Shown here piece after piece: positions 49,279-59,749 of a DNA stretch of 64,000 bases. Below the pieces are notes generated by a model. The model was not told the DNA's origin. It saw nothing but the letters and a program-made list of their open reading frames with translations, and did not search any database. The stretch is from Eutypella sp. D-1. Taxonomy: Eukaryota > Ascomycota > Sordariomycetes > Xylariales > Diatrypaceae. Position numbers and translations under genes: made by a program. Location of the stretch: the NCBI GenBank assembly GCA_023313575.1, contig JAJTTP010000004.1, positions 2,728,001 through 2,792,000 of the forward strand. The letters are read 5' to 3'. Each line of letters opens with the position of its first letter. Within the stretch, counting starts at the first letter, position 1.

Positions 49279-50499
49279 TTACTCTACATATTGATCCAGT
49301 ATTCTATTGTACAAGCCCAATTTCCCCTGATTGAAATGTCTCATCGCATAGGCCAGGCTTTGGCTTCTTGGATCTTCAAGAGCTTCGGAAAGTCGATGAT
49401 TATCGGCGGACTCGCATGACTTAACACAATTAAGGTATAACATCCTGTCATGCCAGCATTGTCTCGTATCGGGATCCAGCGGGGTTCCTTGCTTGTCGTA
49501 TTTGTCAGGCGTATTGAAGGCCTGGGGAATGGTGTCGAGAAATAATGGAAACTCAACTAACTCCCAAGGTAACGTACACGCCCCTTCCCAGTCAATAAAA
49601 CCAAGCACATTATAGTCGTTATCAACTACAATGTTGCTGTGCATCAAATCGGCATGACAGATAGGAAACTGGCCGCCTTTCAGGATGATTTCTCGTGACT
49701 TCACCATACCTGATAACCTGCCTGGGAAATCGTATATCGAAGCTTTGATCTCATAAATCAAATCTTCTTGTTGAGAAGCCCCTTGTGCTAGAAGGTCGAG
49801 CGATGCTGTGGGGAAATTGGCACATCTTGCCCACGCTATGAAGAACTCAGTAGCCGTGTCGAATGGGCCACCGAGGTTAGGGAATGGGCCAATGTCGTAT
49901 CTGCCATGTGCGTCTTTGGTTACGATGCCGATTTTAGGGAAAGTTAACTTTGCAAGCTTCACCTACAGTTATGTTAACGGATAGCAACAACTGCTTCAAT
50001 GTACACACACCTGGGTTTCGGCGACTGATAAGAAGAACTGATCGCGGTACCGAGAGGGAATGACGCCATGGTGGACTTCCCAGCCACCAAACATGTCCAT
50101 AGCAACATTTCCAGGAAGAAATTCCATTAGGATGAACGGCACGCCAACAGGGTTGTTGGCTGTCAGTTCGTAGTCAAAGATGCGAGGCAGTCGAACATCC
50201 GTCTTTTCGGCAATAAGGTGCATGGCGTCTATTTCGGCTTGTAGGCGGTGACATGTGGTGTCGGAATCATTAAGGGGTATTCGGACGACCCAGACGGTGC
50301 TTGAATCTGGGAATTGAAGAAGGCGGACAACATTATTCAGGCCGGCATTTTCTAGGTCCAGCGGAGTGCAAAGTAGCCCATTGTTAAGGCGCGAGGCACG
50401 CAAACAGAGCTCGTTCCAATTGATCCGGGCCAGCGATGCCCTAATCGAGGACTGAACTACATCTGGGGCTTCCCAAGTCAACAGCTCCATTTTGAACAA
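49279..50499 (-). CDS. Aminoglycoside phosphotransferase (APH)-family kinase
   Basis: Proposed exons 50499-50011 and 49962-49279 (48-bp intron, GTGTGT donor, GTTAACAT branch, TGTAG acceptor), 390 residues. The kinase-like fold is shown by 'VWVVRIPL' near the N-lobe, 'PFILMEFLPG' at the hinge, the Brenner box HADLMHSN (His 266, Asp 268, Asn 273) and the metal-binding 'GFIDWE' (Asp about 287). Fungal members of this very expanded family phosphorylate small molecules or are orphan kinases; real aminoglycoside resistance should not be assumed. Catalytic residues are intact. Met4 (50,490) is an alternative start. The stop lies 93 bp from the split LTR. Confidence 0.85.
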
Positions 50500-51537
50500 T
50501 TGTGCTAAAGTGAGGCGATTAGAAAACGTGCAAACCGTTTACATATCAAAGCTTTGCTACGAAAAAAACATGGAACCTCGTCTCTTACATAATTCAGATT
50601 TATGGATCGGACAGCATTTGACTAAAGATGGACCGGGCCGACCAGATAATTTCGAGTTCTTAGCGCTGCACCCCAGACCACGTTCCAAATACTAGGTAGG
50701 TAGGTAAGTATGTATGTTGTCTCCATGCTCCCAATAACCAGGGTGTACACTAAGCTTGGCAATACCCCGCCAAGTCGTGGATACTGAAATCGGACCAATT
50801 GATGGTCATGATGGTGGCAGGGGTGACGGCACTGGTCCAATTCCCGTGTCCCCGACTTGCCCACCTACTTCCAGCTAGATGGTTTCCATTTCTCCCCCAA
50901 CCAATTGCTCTGCTTACTTAGGGCGTTCCAAGCCACACTTGGGACACTTTTCCCCTTTCCTGACTTTCCCATCGCAGGAAATGGCAGCGCAAGTAGCGTA
51001 TGCGCTAGTGGACGCAAAATCAGTCGGCGAGACTGGGTGGTGTATCATGATCTATGGAGATGGTCAGTGAAGTTGGATTGCTAACATTGAATATAATAAA
51101 CATACGGTTGAATAAAAGGACCCAAGTAAAATATAACTTGAAGGCTTAAAGCTAATAGCTGGGCATATGAAGTTTCGTTCAGGTAGAAGGTGTTTAAGTG
51201 GCGACTGGAATTCAAGGTCGACTTTAAGCAATCCCTACATCGCCTATATATATAACTGAGGTACGAACACCTACCCCAGGGTGTATAAATATCAAGCAGC
51301 ATAGTTATATGTAAAGTGAGCATTTATGCAAGAGGACTATATCAGTCTATTTTGTGAACTCACTTCTTGGCCTTTATGAACTCACTTCTTCGCTTTTATG
51401 AACTCACTTCGTAAATCTTATGAACCTACGATCTCACATTTTACCTATTCCATAATTTACCAGGTTTCAAATTACTGCCTAGTTATTATGGTACATTTCA
51501 CATCACCTATAAAATCACCTTTTAAGCAGTATTTGCT
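50500..51537. other. Intergenic region with a short tandem repeat
   Basis: About 1 kb between divergent genes (APH minus, orphan plus). Small frames at 50,492-50,695, 50,857-51,084 and 51,081-51,323 have no recognisable content. A 22-bp tandem repeat lies at 51,355-51,442. Confidence 0.45.
51355..51442. repeat. 22-bp tandem repeat, four units
   Basis: TGAACTCACTTCTT begins a new unit at 51,355, 51,377 and 51,399, and a diverged unit (TGAACCTACG) begins at 51,421, an exact 22-bp period. It lies about 100 bp upstream of the orphan gene start and could be a regulatory repeat. Confidence 0.75.
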
Positions 51538-52878
51538 ATGCCACCAGATGTACATAGTGGATTATATTACCCTTACGTCCAACAATTGAAGGAGCATGCG
51601 AACCCAGACATTCCCCTGCCCAAGGGCATAGTAGCGGCGTACGATGCTGCGGTTAGAAAAGAAGGGTCGACAGAGAAAATATTCCTCGAAACTGGCGGGT
51701 TAGGAGCATGGTGCACGTATTACCGTGCAACACGCTCCGCGCACCGTTCTAGACACTACTCTGGTCAAGGGGCGCTGAGACAAACCTTGCTTAGACTAGA
51801 CCGATTGTTAGATGAAGACAAGAGATCGATCGCTACACAACTCCGACTTCATATCAACCCTAGGCTGGAGGATAAGTGCCTGAAAAGGATTCCAGAGACA
51901 CAACGTGGCATAGCAGCGGGAGGTACATTAGTAACCGCTGGAGAGTCACTCGCTAGGGAGAATAGTCGTAAGATAAGAATAACCCCTTTCACCGACGCTT
52001 TCACTGACCCACATCACCTAGTCGATACTCTAAATTCTACGCTACATGGGCGTACCGGGCCCAATCCGTTACCATGGCGCCGGCAAACCTCCTTCAACCT
52101 AAGTCGAACCGAATCATCTACCCCCAATACACCAGATGGACGGAATGATCAGGGAAGTTGTAATGCGAATGCCTCCGTGTATGCCAGCCCAAACACTTCA
52201 TCCAGAAATCCTGGTGACGATAGCTTTTCACCTTCGACCCGAGCCAACCAATCCGCCCCGCGTCCTGAATCGAGGGATCTTCATGACAGCCCCAGCTCGC
52301 CCATACAGCACGTCGCTTCGTTCAGTTCGCCATGGGGCTCTCGTGAGGACTACCCTTTTCCCTTCAAACCTACGCTTCAAAATATCGCCGCTGTGTTCCC
52401 GCCGTACCTGACTCAGTCCATCAAGGAAATGCCCGGGCAAGGCGAACTGCTTGCTGGAAGTCTCACGATGTGGTTTATTGACCCTGCACAGGTGGGGAGG
52501 TCTTTTGGTTCAGTAATGAGCTTGGAGATTAAAAGCCATAAGGTCCAACATCTTGCACATGTATTTTTTGGTGTCCACATCGAATCGAACGACACCGCCC
52601 GTTACATGCTTATGCCGTCCGGTTTAGTTGTCATGCCTGAGCCGGAGTTGAAACTGCGCGGGTGTAAAAGGGAGATGCTACTGGAGCTGTTTGGCCCAGA
52701 CGTACAGAAAGCATTGATAATGAGCCCTGCATACAAGGAGGAGGAAGAGCATGGTTCACATGTCACCCAAACTGTGACGTTGGCGGTATCAGCGAAGCCC
52801 TATGAGAGCGCATGGCTACATCTAACGCTAGACGAGAAGGAAGGGATTCGCGTAAAGAGCAGGCTTTTTAGGACCTAA
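51538..52878 (+). CDS. Orphan protein, 446 residues, single exon
   Basis: An uninterrupted frame starting MPPDVHSGLYYPYVQQLKEH. The first 150 residues are charged and probably helical. Residues 190-260 are a Ser/Pro/Asn-rich linker. The last 180 residues look like a folded beta-rich domain ('GELLAGSLTMWFIDPAQVGR', 'HLAHVFFGVHIESNDTARYML', 'TQTVTLAVSAKPYESAWLHL'). No signal peptide, transmembrane helix or known motif was recognised. Its length and balanced composition make it a real gene. Its stop overlaps by three bases the stop of a coding-like fragment on the other strand. Confidence 0.72.
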   Translation: MPPDVHSGLYYPYVQQLKEHANPDIPLPKGIVAAYDAAVRKEGSTEKIFLETGGLGAWCTYYRATRSAHRSRHYSGQGALRQTLLRLDRLLDEDKRSIATQLRLHINPRLEDKCLKRIPETQRGIAAGGTLVTAGESLARENSRKIRITPFTDAFTDPHHLVDTLNSTLHGRTGPNPLPWRRQTSFNLSRTESSTPNTPDGRNDQGSCNANASVYASPNTSSRNPGDDSFSPSTRANQSAPRPESRDLHDSPSSPIQHVASFSSPWGSREDYPFPFKPTLQNIAAVFPPYLTQSIKEMPGQGELLAGSLTMWFIDPAQVGRSFGSVMSLEIKSHKVQHLAHVFFGVHIESNDTARYMLMPSGLVVMPEPELKLRGCKREMLLELFGPDVQKALIMSPAYKEEEEHGSHVTQTVTLAVSAKPYESAWLHLTLDEKEGIRVKSRLFRT

Positions 52879-53112
52879 GTTTCTTTGATCACCCCTTGCC
52901 GGCCAGATAGAACAATCTCAAGACCATCTACGACAGTCGCATAACCGTCGCATTTCCCATACTCTTCTTGGATCACTCGTTCCCCTTTCTTATATACCTT
53001 CACCCAACAGTCTTTCCAATATATCACTTGTCCTTTCCCTTCCACGAGATGGGGGCTTGCGATCGCATTCGTAAAGTCGATATTATCGGGTAAAGGTTTT
53101 ATTTCAAAGGTC
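52875..53112 (-). pseudogene. Coding-like fragment, minus strand, no start codon
   Basis: From a good acceptor (CTAAC branch, TTTATAG at about 53,113) the minus strand is open for 79 codons to a TAG at 52,875, with a protein-like composition ('GQVIYWKDCWVKVYKKGERV', 'EEYGKCDGYATVVDGLEIVL'). Upstream, another open piece ('RHAFPGLSVLVSGNQSHGIK' to about 53,125) lies in a different context and lacks a clear start. It may be the 3' end of a decayed or multi-exon gene convergent with the 446-residue orphan. Family not recognised. Confidence 0.4.
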
Positions 53113-54584
53113 TATAAACGTTAGAAAAAGTCGCGAGTTATTTCTAATGGAAGTTTTATACCATGGCTTTGATTACCAGAGACTAGAACTGATAGTCCTG
53201 GAAATGCGTGACGGGTAATGGGTAGGCTGTTCAGACGTTCATGTTCGACTTATTCGTATCCATCGCATAAATAGTCAGGCACGAATATGAACATCAGGCT
53301 ACAGAAAAAAAAAAGGCATAAGCCTTACCCGCTGCCCCGCTATTGCACACTACTTCCGGGCGCCATTATGGCATAATGCGCAATCGTACATAAGTCGTGT
53401 TCTTATTGGTTGGATAACCTTTATCAGTTGACGATCTAAAGCTTGAGGCTATAAAACCAAAGCCACAGTAGTTATCTTCAGCCACTATTCTATACCAAGA
53501 GATTAGAAATCGCGAGGGTACACTAGAAACATCCATGTCCTCACATGCCAGTTTGCCAAGTGTGAATCCGTTGCATGCCTATTCCCATATCTCTGCTGTT
53601 TTGAGGGAAAAAGCAATACCTTTATTTAAACCTAGGATTTATTAATCTTGTTTTTAATTTTATTAGTTACGTAAGGAATCGTACGTCAGTTGTGTCACTA
53701 TTGGTCAGATACTAAACTGGAATAATGCTATATAACGCAGAGCATCCCAGCCATACAAATAGGTGGCTCAAACAACGCCCTCTTGCTAAGGGTGTATCCA
53801 AATAGCCCTTTGGGTGCCAATCTCATCCCATCGTGTGCGGGCGGAGAAGGAAAAATTAAATAAAAAAACCTTTGCGCGTGTCGGGTTTGAACCCCCCGTC
53901 CCGATTCCATCAATTCCATCGCGTTGTGTTGTTGCAGTTGTGGTATCATAACCACTCTCCCAAATGACCTCAATATCCGCGTTCAAGTACCTCATCCTAT
54001 TCGAGGACCCGGTTGCTGTCGCAAATCACCATCGTCATTCAGGCTGGAGCACCAAAAATGGGTGACGTTGACGGAACGACTGGTGCCTGGGGGTATTTAA
54101 GTTCAAATTAGCAAACCGTACAGTGACCAACGTGATGAGTGCCCTGCGGTGCGCTGCTGATCCTCCCCTACGTGACGACGTAGGCAGCAGCCACGCTAAC
54201 GGGCCGCCCAGTGGAGGCTGGGCCATCACAAGGTCAGTGGGCATCTGGGGCACTGAGGGCACTGAGGGTTGATACTGCGGGCCACTGAGGGATAAAGGAA
54301 GTTGTAGCAGGTGCAGCTCCCCCCAAAGAATTATAATCAACAATACGCCACCTTCGCCACTTTCGAGGCGCCTCATCCGAGCGCGCAATAAGGTAAAATC
54401 CCTTCGGGTCGGATGCCTTCTGGTAGTCGTGAGAACAATGCCGCGGTTCAGGTTTCAGATGCCATCGGGTGTCCTCCTGTACAAAGGGAGTCCAGCGGTA
54501 CCATTGTTTTGCCGCTCAGGACAACTAACGCATGCATGGGAAACGGGCAGACGTTGCGAGGTATGGGGCATCACTAGACCCCTT
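53113..54584. other. Intergenic region, one tRNA-like element
   Basis: About 1.5 kb. An A-run lies at 53,304-53,314. Apart from the tRNA-like stretch at 53,874-53,970, only short frames without recognisable content are present (for example 54,035-54,388 on the minus strand). A short CACTGAGGG repeat occurs near 54,250-54,292. Confidence 0.45.
53874..53970 (-). ncRNA. tRNA-like element or tRNA-derived SINE fragment
   Basis: On the minus strand an A-box-like GGGAGAGTGGTTATGATACC is followed about 50 bases later by a perfect B box (GGTTCAAACCC) and then, 14 bases on, a run of seven T that would stop RNA polymerase III. The acceptor and anticodon arms do not pair properly, so a functional tRNA is unlikely. 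A degenerate tRNA or SINE head is more plausible. Confidence 0.35.
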
Positions 54585-55961
54585 TCAGAGTGCTTCTACC
54601 TTCTTCGCCGATAATAGGCGTATGGCTTTCCTAGGGTTCCGCGAACCAGCACACTCTCGCTGCGCAGCATACATTTGTTCCATCGAGTCTTGCCCGTAAC
54701 AGAGATTGAGAGTTGACCTTAGGAACGAAGAAGTATGTGTCTCGCCTCGAAATTTCCCTAAGATATGTGTTTCAGGATATCTCTCTGGATCCTTATCGGG
54801 GGAACTTCCGATAACCAAAATCTCGAAGTCAGTGAGTTCACGGCTACTGAACGAGTCGAGACCGCGATGTTCCGCAAATCGTCCCCCGTTTGCCAAGAAA
54901 GCCTTTTTGGCTTGTCGGTACTGAGAACCTGGAACAATCGCACCTGCTCTGACGCCTGGATAGTCAGGGTTTCGACTAGGGAAACTAATAAAAAGCGATC
55001 CGCGGCCAGTGCACCAGTGAATGGTTGCATCTACTATATTCCCGTCTTGAACGGGATCCCGGTATCGTAGAGGTGTCGAAGTAACACTGTGTCCATCGAT
55101 TTGAACAGGATATTGTTGCAATATCGCATACGTGTCAAAGTTTCGGGGTGGCTTCAGCAACTGCATGGTTTTCTCACTCCTTGATTCGAAGGAGTCTCCG
55201 GTAACCTCTTTCTTTATGCGTTGAACATCAGGTTGGGCTTCAGATTTGGCAGCAACCAAAATTGCCTCCAACACCTGAACAAGCTGATTCCCAGAATTAG
55301 CGGTGGGTGTTGGAGCAGCAGGTTGACCAACCGGTTGAGCGGCAGGCTGAGCGGCAGGCCGTGCGGCAGGCTGAGCGGTAGGTTGAACCGCAGCAGGTTG
55401 AACCGCAGCAGGTTGAGCGGCAGGTTGAGCGGCAGGGGCATGTTGGGCAGATGGTTGGGTAGAATTCAGTAATGTCTCGAGCAGCTGAGTAAGTTGCCCT
55501 CCAGAACCAGCGGCAGAAGGCTCAGGTTGAGGTGGCTGCGCAACAGCGTCGTTATCACTGTCCTCCGAACCCACTGGTATGGGTTCCCGCGTTGTCGCCT
55601 CCACCTCTGCTGGAGGCAGCCTTGGCGACCTCGATTGCATACCACGATAGTCTGGTGCATCTGCCATCTCTACATCTTCTGCTTGGGGCTGGGCTACAGC
55701 CGGAGGCTGGCGTTCTTCAGATGTCGATTTTGCTTGTCGAGGTACTTTAGGCTTTAAAGGGTGACTGGTAACCCATTCATGAATACTCTCCAAAGCCTCC
55801 TGGGTAATGCCATCGCTATGTTCAAATGCCGCCGTAAGACGCTCATTAAACTGGACGTGGCTGATATTAGAACGCTTTTTGATTTCAGATTGCATGCGAC
55901 TAGAAAAGGCAGCAACATCGGGGATCGCCCCTTTTCCTTTCCGACGACTTCGTGTGTCCAT
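54585..55961 (-). CDS. Orphan protein with Ala/Gln/Pro-repeat linker, 458 residues
   Basis: An uninterrupted frame starting MDTRSRRKGKGAIPDVAAFS. Residues 1-80 are a charged helical segment. About 80-160 is acidic and Pro-rich. About 165-240 is a low-complexity AQPAAQPA-type tract, framed by two similar helical pieces ('GGQLTQLLETLLNS' and 'GNQLVQVLEAILVA'). The C-terminal 200 residues look like a folded domain ('IVDATIHWCTGRGSLFISFP', 'ADFEILVIG'-like, 'YPETHILGKFRGETHTSSFL'). No known domain recognised. Could be a nuclear or scaffold protein (basic start, no signal peptide); function unknown. Confidence 0.7.
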   Translation of the reverse strand: MDTRSRRKGKGAIPDVAAFSSRMQSEIKKRSNISHVQFNERLTAAFEHSDGITQEALESIHEWVTSHPLKPKVPRQAKSTSEERQPPAVAQPQAEDVEMADAPDYRGMQSRSPRLPPAEVEATTREPIPVGSEDSDNDAVAQPPQPEPSAAGSGGQLTQLLETLLNSTQPSAQHAPAAQPAAQPAAVQPAAVQPTAQPAARPAAQPAAQPVGQPAAPTPTANSGNQLVQVLEAILVAAKSEAQPDVQRIKKEVTGDSFESRSEKTMQLLKPPRNFDTYAILQQYPVQIDGHSVTSTPLRYRDPVQDGNIVDATIHWCTGRGSLFISFPSRNPDYPGVRAGAIVPGSQYRQAKKAFLANGGRFAEHRGLDSFSSRELTDFEILVIGSSPDKDPERYPETHILGKFRGETHTSSFLRSTLNLCYGQDSMEQMYAAQRECAGSRNPRKAIRLLSAKKVEAL

Positions 55962-57067
55962 AATTGTCTACGATGGTAAGGAATAGGGCAAAACGCGACG
56001 TTCTCTAAGTGAGCAATAAGATACCTTATGGAGACGGCGAGATTGGAGCATCTTATATGTAGTACTTGGTCGTATGCCAAGAAACTGAAAACGGTTTTCG
56101 GCAAGGCCGCCCTCCCACCCACCTAACAACGTACCCTGTCTACCTCCGCATAATTTAGAACAAAATGGAAACAGAAAACGGAAATAGGGGAAAGGAACAT
56201 GATTATTGCACATCGAATTTTCTAACGCTGGGGTGAAAATGAAAAAGGAAAAGGAATTAGCCTAGGGTAACTATTTTCCCTTTACTGATGTGATCTAACC
56301 CCATCCTACCCCGCACCCCCCTTTATCAACGTTATACGAGATAAAAGAACATCATGGATGCATAGTTTCCTACTCTATATAAGTATAAGGGTCGATGGTA
56401 TCATTCTGATTCTGATGCCCACAATATACGACAATATCATTAAGCTGCCTTTCACCACTATTCTCCAGCGGGGGATCATGGGGTTTATGAAGGTTTCGCC
56501 AAAGCTTTACTCGTCTAATTAAGACGTGATGAATTGATTCTATTTCCGCTATACAGATAAGATCACATGTAATTTGATAGTGATCGCCAAAATGGCTGGC
56601 TCTTAGTGACCTCCTTCTGGTGGCGACCCCTTTTATATGTGAAGGGTATGGAATAGTTCCTACCTTCGATAGTTGTTCCCTTTAGCAGCGATCAATCTAG
56701 GTATTCACCCCCTTTAAATCTTATTACATAACATCAGCACCAGTAGCAATGACTTTGTTACACTATTATTCATAAGGAAGGGGGTACTAGCTTCACTGAA
56801 ACCTTTCAAACATGCATGTTATATTAATCAATGGGCACCGTAACGGTTATCGTACTTTCATCCCATATTGATAAAAGAAGCCATCTTATTATTCTCTGGT
56901 TGTGTCGAGGTACAAATGTCACTGTTTTAATAAATACAAACGACAACGAAGGACATAAAGAAACGACAAGACCAATCTAGAGTAGAAATCCTTCACGTAA
57001 CCCTTAACCCCCTATCAGTATAGCTTTAAACCATTCAGCTTCATCCCTCTGCCCATCGAACTCGACG
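55962..57067. other. Intergenic region with a diverged LTR relative
   Basis: About 1.1 kb with no gene. The right half contains minus-strand sequence related to the solo LTRs at 48.9 and 61.2 kb, listed separately. The rest has no recognisable feature. Confidence 0.45.
56575..56762 (-). repeat. Diverged LTR of the same family, minus strand
   Basis: Read on the minus strand from 56,762 it begins TGTAACAAAG and contains CCTAGATTGATCGCTG and ATACCCTTCACATATAAAAGGGG, collinear with the LTRs at 48,914 and 61,218. The 3' end has drifted and no target duplication could be placed. An older copy. Confidence 0.65.
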
Positions 57068-58842
57068 CTAATAAGTAATACTCCCATCAGCCACCCCTAT
57101 CTCCGGGTCGCGTAGTTGGCTACGGCCTCCTCCGACTTGTGTAAGTGGTATGCTCTCAGTCGTTGCTTGTAAACTCTTTTTTTCGGGAAGCGGGCGATAC
57201 TCCACTTCAACGAATTTCATGGATACATTCCGGACGACTTCGCTTCGAATACTTCCAGTAAAAAGAGGGTCACCACATGCTGCTTCGGTTAGCGTAAGGA
57301 AATCGTAGCAAAGGTCTGCAACTCACAAACAACTATGCTCTTCCCTGGTGAAATAGCACCTGTTCCTATCTCCTTAAAGATACCATTTTGGTGAATATCA
57401 GAACCAGTATCTGGGTAGAAGCATCGCCAGTAGCGATTTGGCTGGAAGGGTGGATCTTGAGATTTAGGGGATGGGTAGATACACCAAACGCATAGTAGTC
57501 GCTGAAGGACACGTCAGCTTTGAATCCACAGGGTGAATTGGTACCTACGTTTTTAGGGTCGAGCTCTTGAAGGGTTTGTAGCTGATCAGAAAGCCAACCT
57601 TGCTGGGAGTTGTCATCCATTACCCAAAAAAGATCGACTTTGCGGGTTTTATCCTTGAATAACTTGTAGTTAAGCACTTGTTCGTATGACTTCCGTCTTT
57701 GAGATAAAAGTTTGTAGTCGTATGCTTGTCTGGATGTTAAATCGAGGGCATATGGAAGTATGCCAGCTATTCCAATGCCTTTAGCCGCCAGCATAACATT
57801 TTCAAACTCGTGCAACCTAAGATCTTGCCCATATGGGCCATCAATCCAAATAGACCGAAGGCTTTCATCGCCACTTGCGAGTCTCGCAATGGAACCGGTC
57901 CTTTGCATTAGAAACAGGAGTTCCGACGAATTTCCAGGAACCTTAACATCGCCCCACCAAGTTGTGACCATTGGGTGGCTTTTAAGTGGGTACTTAGGGA
58001 AGTAAAGGTAAAAGTAACAACCGGGAAATAGGCGCAAAGGCTTTCGAACATGGGCATGTACACGTACCACCTGCCCATCCTTCGAGATATCCGTAGCAAC
58101 TTTACCATAATATATGACTCGGGTCAGTCGGAATAGTGTCGTAGCGATCCAAATACCAGCTGCGCTACCTCCTATGACCGTGGAGGACAGCCTTTTCATA
58201 ACGAAAGTATGCCAGATCAGCAGCGCCAATGCCGATAGAGATAGTACAAGATGGGTTCTGTAGAAAAGTCGATATCGCAGATTGCGAATGAAACATAGGG
58301 TAGAAATTCCAATCACCAGGATGATAAGAGACACATATAACGGGTTAGCATATTGGCTTTTTTGATGGCGTTCTACTTACTAGGTATCCTGAAAGGGATT
58401 GTGACCATGTCTGATTTGCCATAGACAGCCCGGCGTGAAGGAGAGCTTCCGCGATCGCTACCCTTCCAAAGCAGTGATGCGCAAAGTAGTACTTAGAAAG
58501 AGGGACGCCAACGAAGCTCATTAAGGGATTTGTCCTGCCACCAAAAAATAGGGGAACAGTGTTGACTAGTGACGCGATAGCAGCACGATGGGCTAGTTCA
58601 GACCGGGTTGTAACAGAGAACCCAAGGACAACTCCGTTCGTCGCAAGATATATCACAAGGAACATGACATCTAGTCGAGTAATGCTACTTGTGAATCTAT
58701 TACGATTCAGAAGCAATGGGTATATAAGATGACGTCGGAAGGTATGCCCGCATTTCGTCGCAAGTAATATTGTCACCTGCCGGCAGGTGAAAAAAACAAT
58801 GAGACCGGCTAACGATATACCGTAAAGAAGTGGTAGATCCAT
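57068..58842 (-). pseudogene. Ferric reductase-like transmembrane protein with one frameshift
   Basis: Would move electrons from NADPH via FAD and haem to reduce Fe(III)/Cu(II) at a membrane. Proposed exons 58842-57549, 57501-57327 and 57279-57068 (two 47-bp introns). N-terminal helices carry paired histidines ('YFAHHCFGR...ALLHAG' and 'RTHLVL...LIWHTF'), followed by the FAD region ('PGCYFYLYFPKYPLKSHPM') and NADPH region ('DGPYGQ', 'AAKGIGIAGILPY', and 'SIVVSCGDPLFTGSIR...FVEVEYRPL' at the C-terminus). One base too many in an A6 run on the minus strand (58,358-58,363) breaks the frame between 'GYLVSRTPSK' and 'YANPLYVSLI'; with five A the whole gene is 559 codons and all phases fit. No alternative intron has an in-phase AG. 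It may be a true mutation or a homopolymer sequencing error. FRE genes are common Starship cargo. Confidence 0.75.
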
Positions 58843-59161
58843 CTTTGCTAGACCATTAGACCATTTGTTTTCCTAGCTGGTTGATTCCCATTGCGGGGTT
58901 TCTATACAAAAATTCTTTGCAGTGTTTACGAATATTTCCATAACCCGTTTCCTGTATTCAGTAAAGGGGAGAGGGCGGATGGTGTGAGGCGTGGGCGCTT
59001 AACAAAATTAGCCGCGCGGCTTTGGTTTGAGGCTTGGCACGCCCGTTATTTTTAGTTTCCGAATAATCATAGGTAAGTACAAAGGCAATATATAAGTTCC
59101 TGTAATCCCTGGTCAATTTGGCGTTTTTGAGCCTAAGCATAACCAAGCAGCTCTTATCAAA

Positions 59162-59749
59162 ATGACCCGAGAACGAGATGCAGCCACCCGACGAAGAGGA
59201 TTAGGCAAAAAAGCGAATACCTATCATAAATTATTCGGTGCCAACACTGCAGTTATAATTGAAGATGATGGAGAGTTTTTTTTATATATCTCAGATCCCA
59301 ATTTCCTACCTGAAGTTCAACGTCTGGTCGACGCCCCCCTGCGTAATCAAACAGGCCCAGACAATTTTGATACAGTTCGAGACAGAAGGAAACACCAACT
59401 GGAGTCATCACCAGCACCAGGATCGATATCCACATCCGCGTCAACTCCCAGGAGCCATGATACCCAAACATCTCAGCGGCAACTAATTTTGAACACGGTG
59501 GAGGAAATCCCCGAGAGGTGCGAAGAGGGGATCCTACCAAGTCCTTTACTAGGTCCCTGTGCTTCGCCTCCAATGACAATACAACCACTGGCACCACTCA
59601 AGGCTACGGGCCTTCGGGGATGGGGAGAGAAGGACCATTCTGACATTCCAAGACAGTCGGTCTTACGACTTCAGTCACCTATGAGGATTCAACGGCGATG
59701 TGCGGGCGGGCCGGCAAGGCGCCTCGCTCAGCTCAAGTATTTTAAATAA
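59162..59749 (+). CDS. Small MADS-box (SRF-TF)-like protein
   Basis: Single-exon frame of 195 residues. Residues 9-55 ('ATRRRGLGKKANTYHKLFGANTAVIIEDDGEFFLYISD') follow the MADS-box pattern of basic Arg/Lys helix, GL-KKA, then beta strands ('xxVxVxIxxxGxxFxY'). The canonical first residues (GRxKI) are missing, as in other short fungal MADS-like proteins. The rest is Ser/Pro-rich and probably disordered, ending in a basic segment. It may bind DNA as a divergent family member; the target is unknown. It starts about 320 bp from the start of the ferric-reductase-like gene, divergently. Confidence 0.65.
   Translation: MTRERDAATRRRGLGKKANTYHKLFGANTAVIIEDDGEFFLYISDPNFLPEVQRLVDAPLRNQTGPDNFDTVRDRRKHQLESSPAPGSISTSASTPRSHDTQTSQRQLILNTVEEIPERCEEGILPSPLLGPCASPPMTIQPLAPLKATGLRGWGEKDHSDIPRQSVLRLQSPMRIQRRCAGGPARRLAQLKYFK

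Noticed and set aside
49279..50499. An antibiotic resistance gene
   Set aside because: The APH fold is clear, but fungal APH-like kinases are a large family of unknown small-molecule kinases; nothing in the sequence points to aminoglycosides.
53874..53970. A functional tRNA gene on the minus strand
   Set aside because: The A and B boxes and terminal T-run are present, but the acceptor and anticodon stems do not pair, so only a tRNA-like or SINE-like call is kept.
58258..58380. An intron from GTAAGT (58,380) to CTACAG in the ferric reductase-like gene, instead of a frameshift
   Set aside because: The phases do not match and the sequence between encodes a family-typical membrane helix ('VSLIILVIGIS'), so a homopolymer frameshift explains it better.
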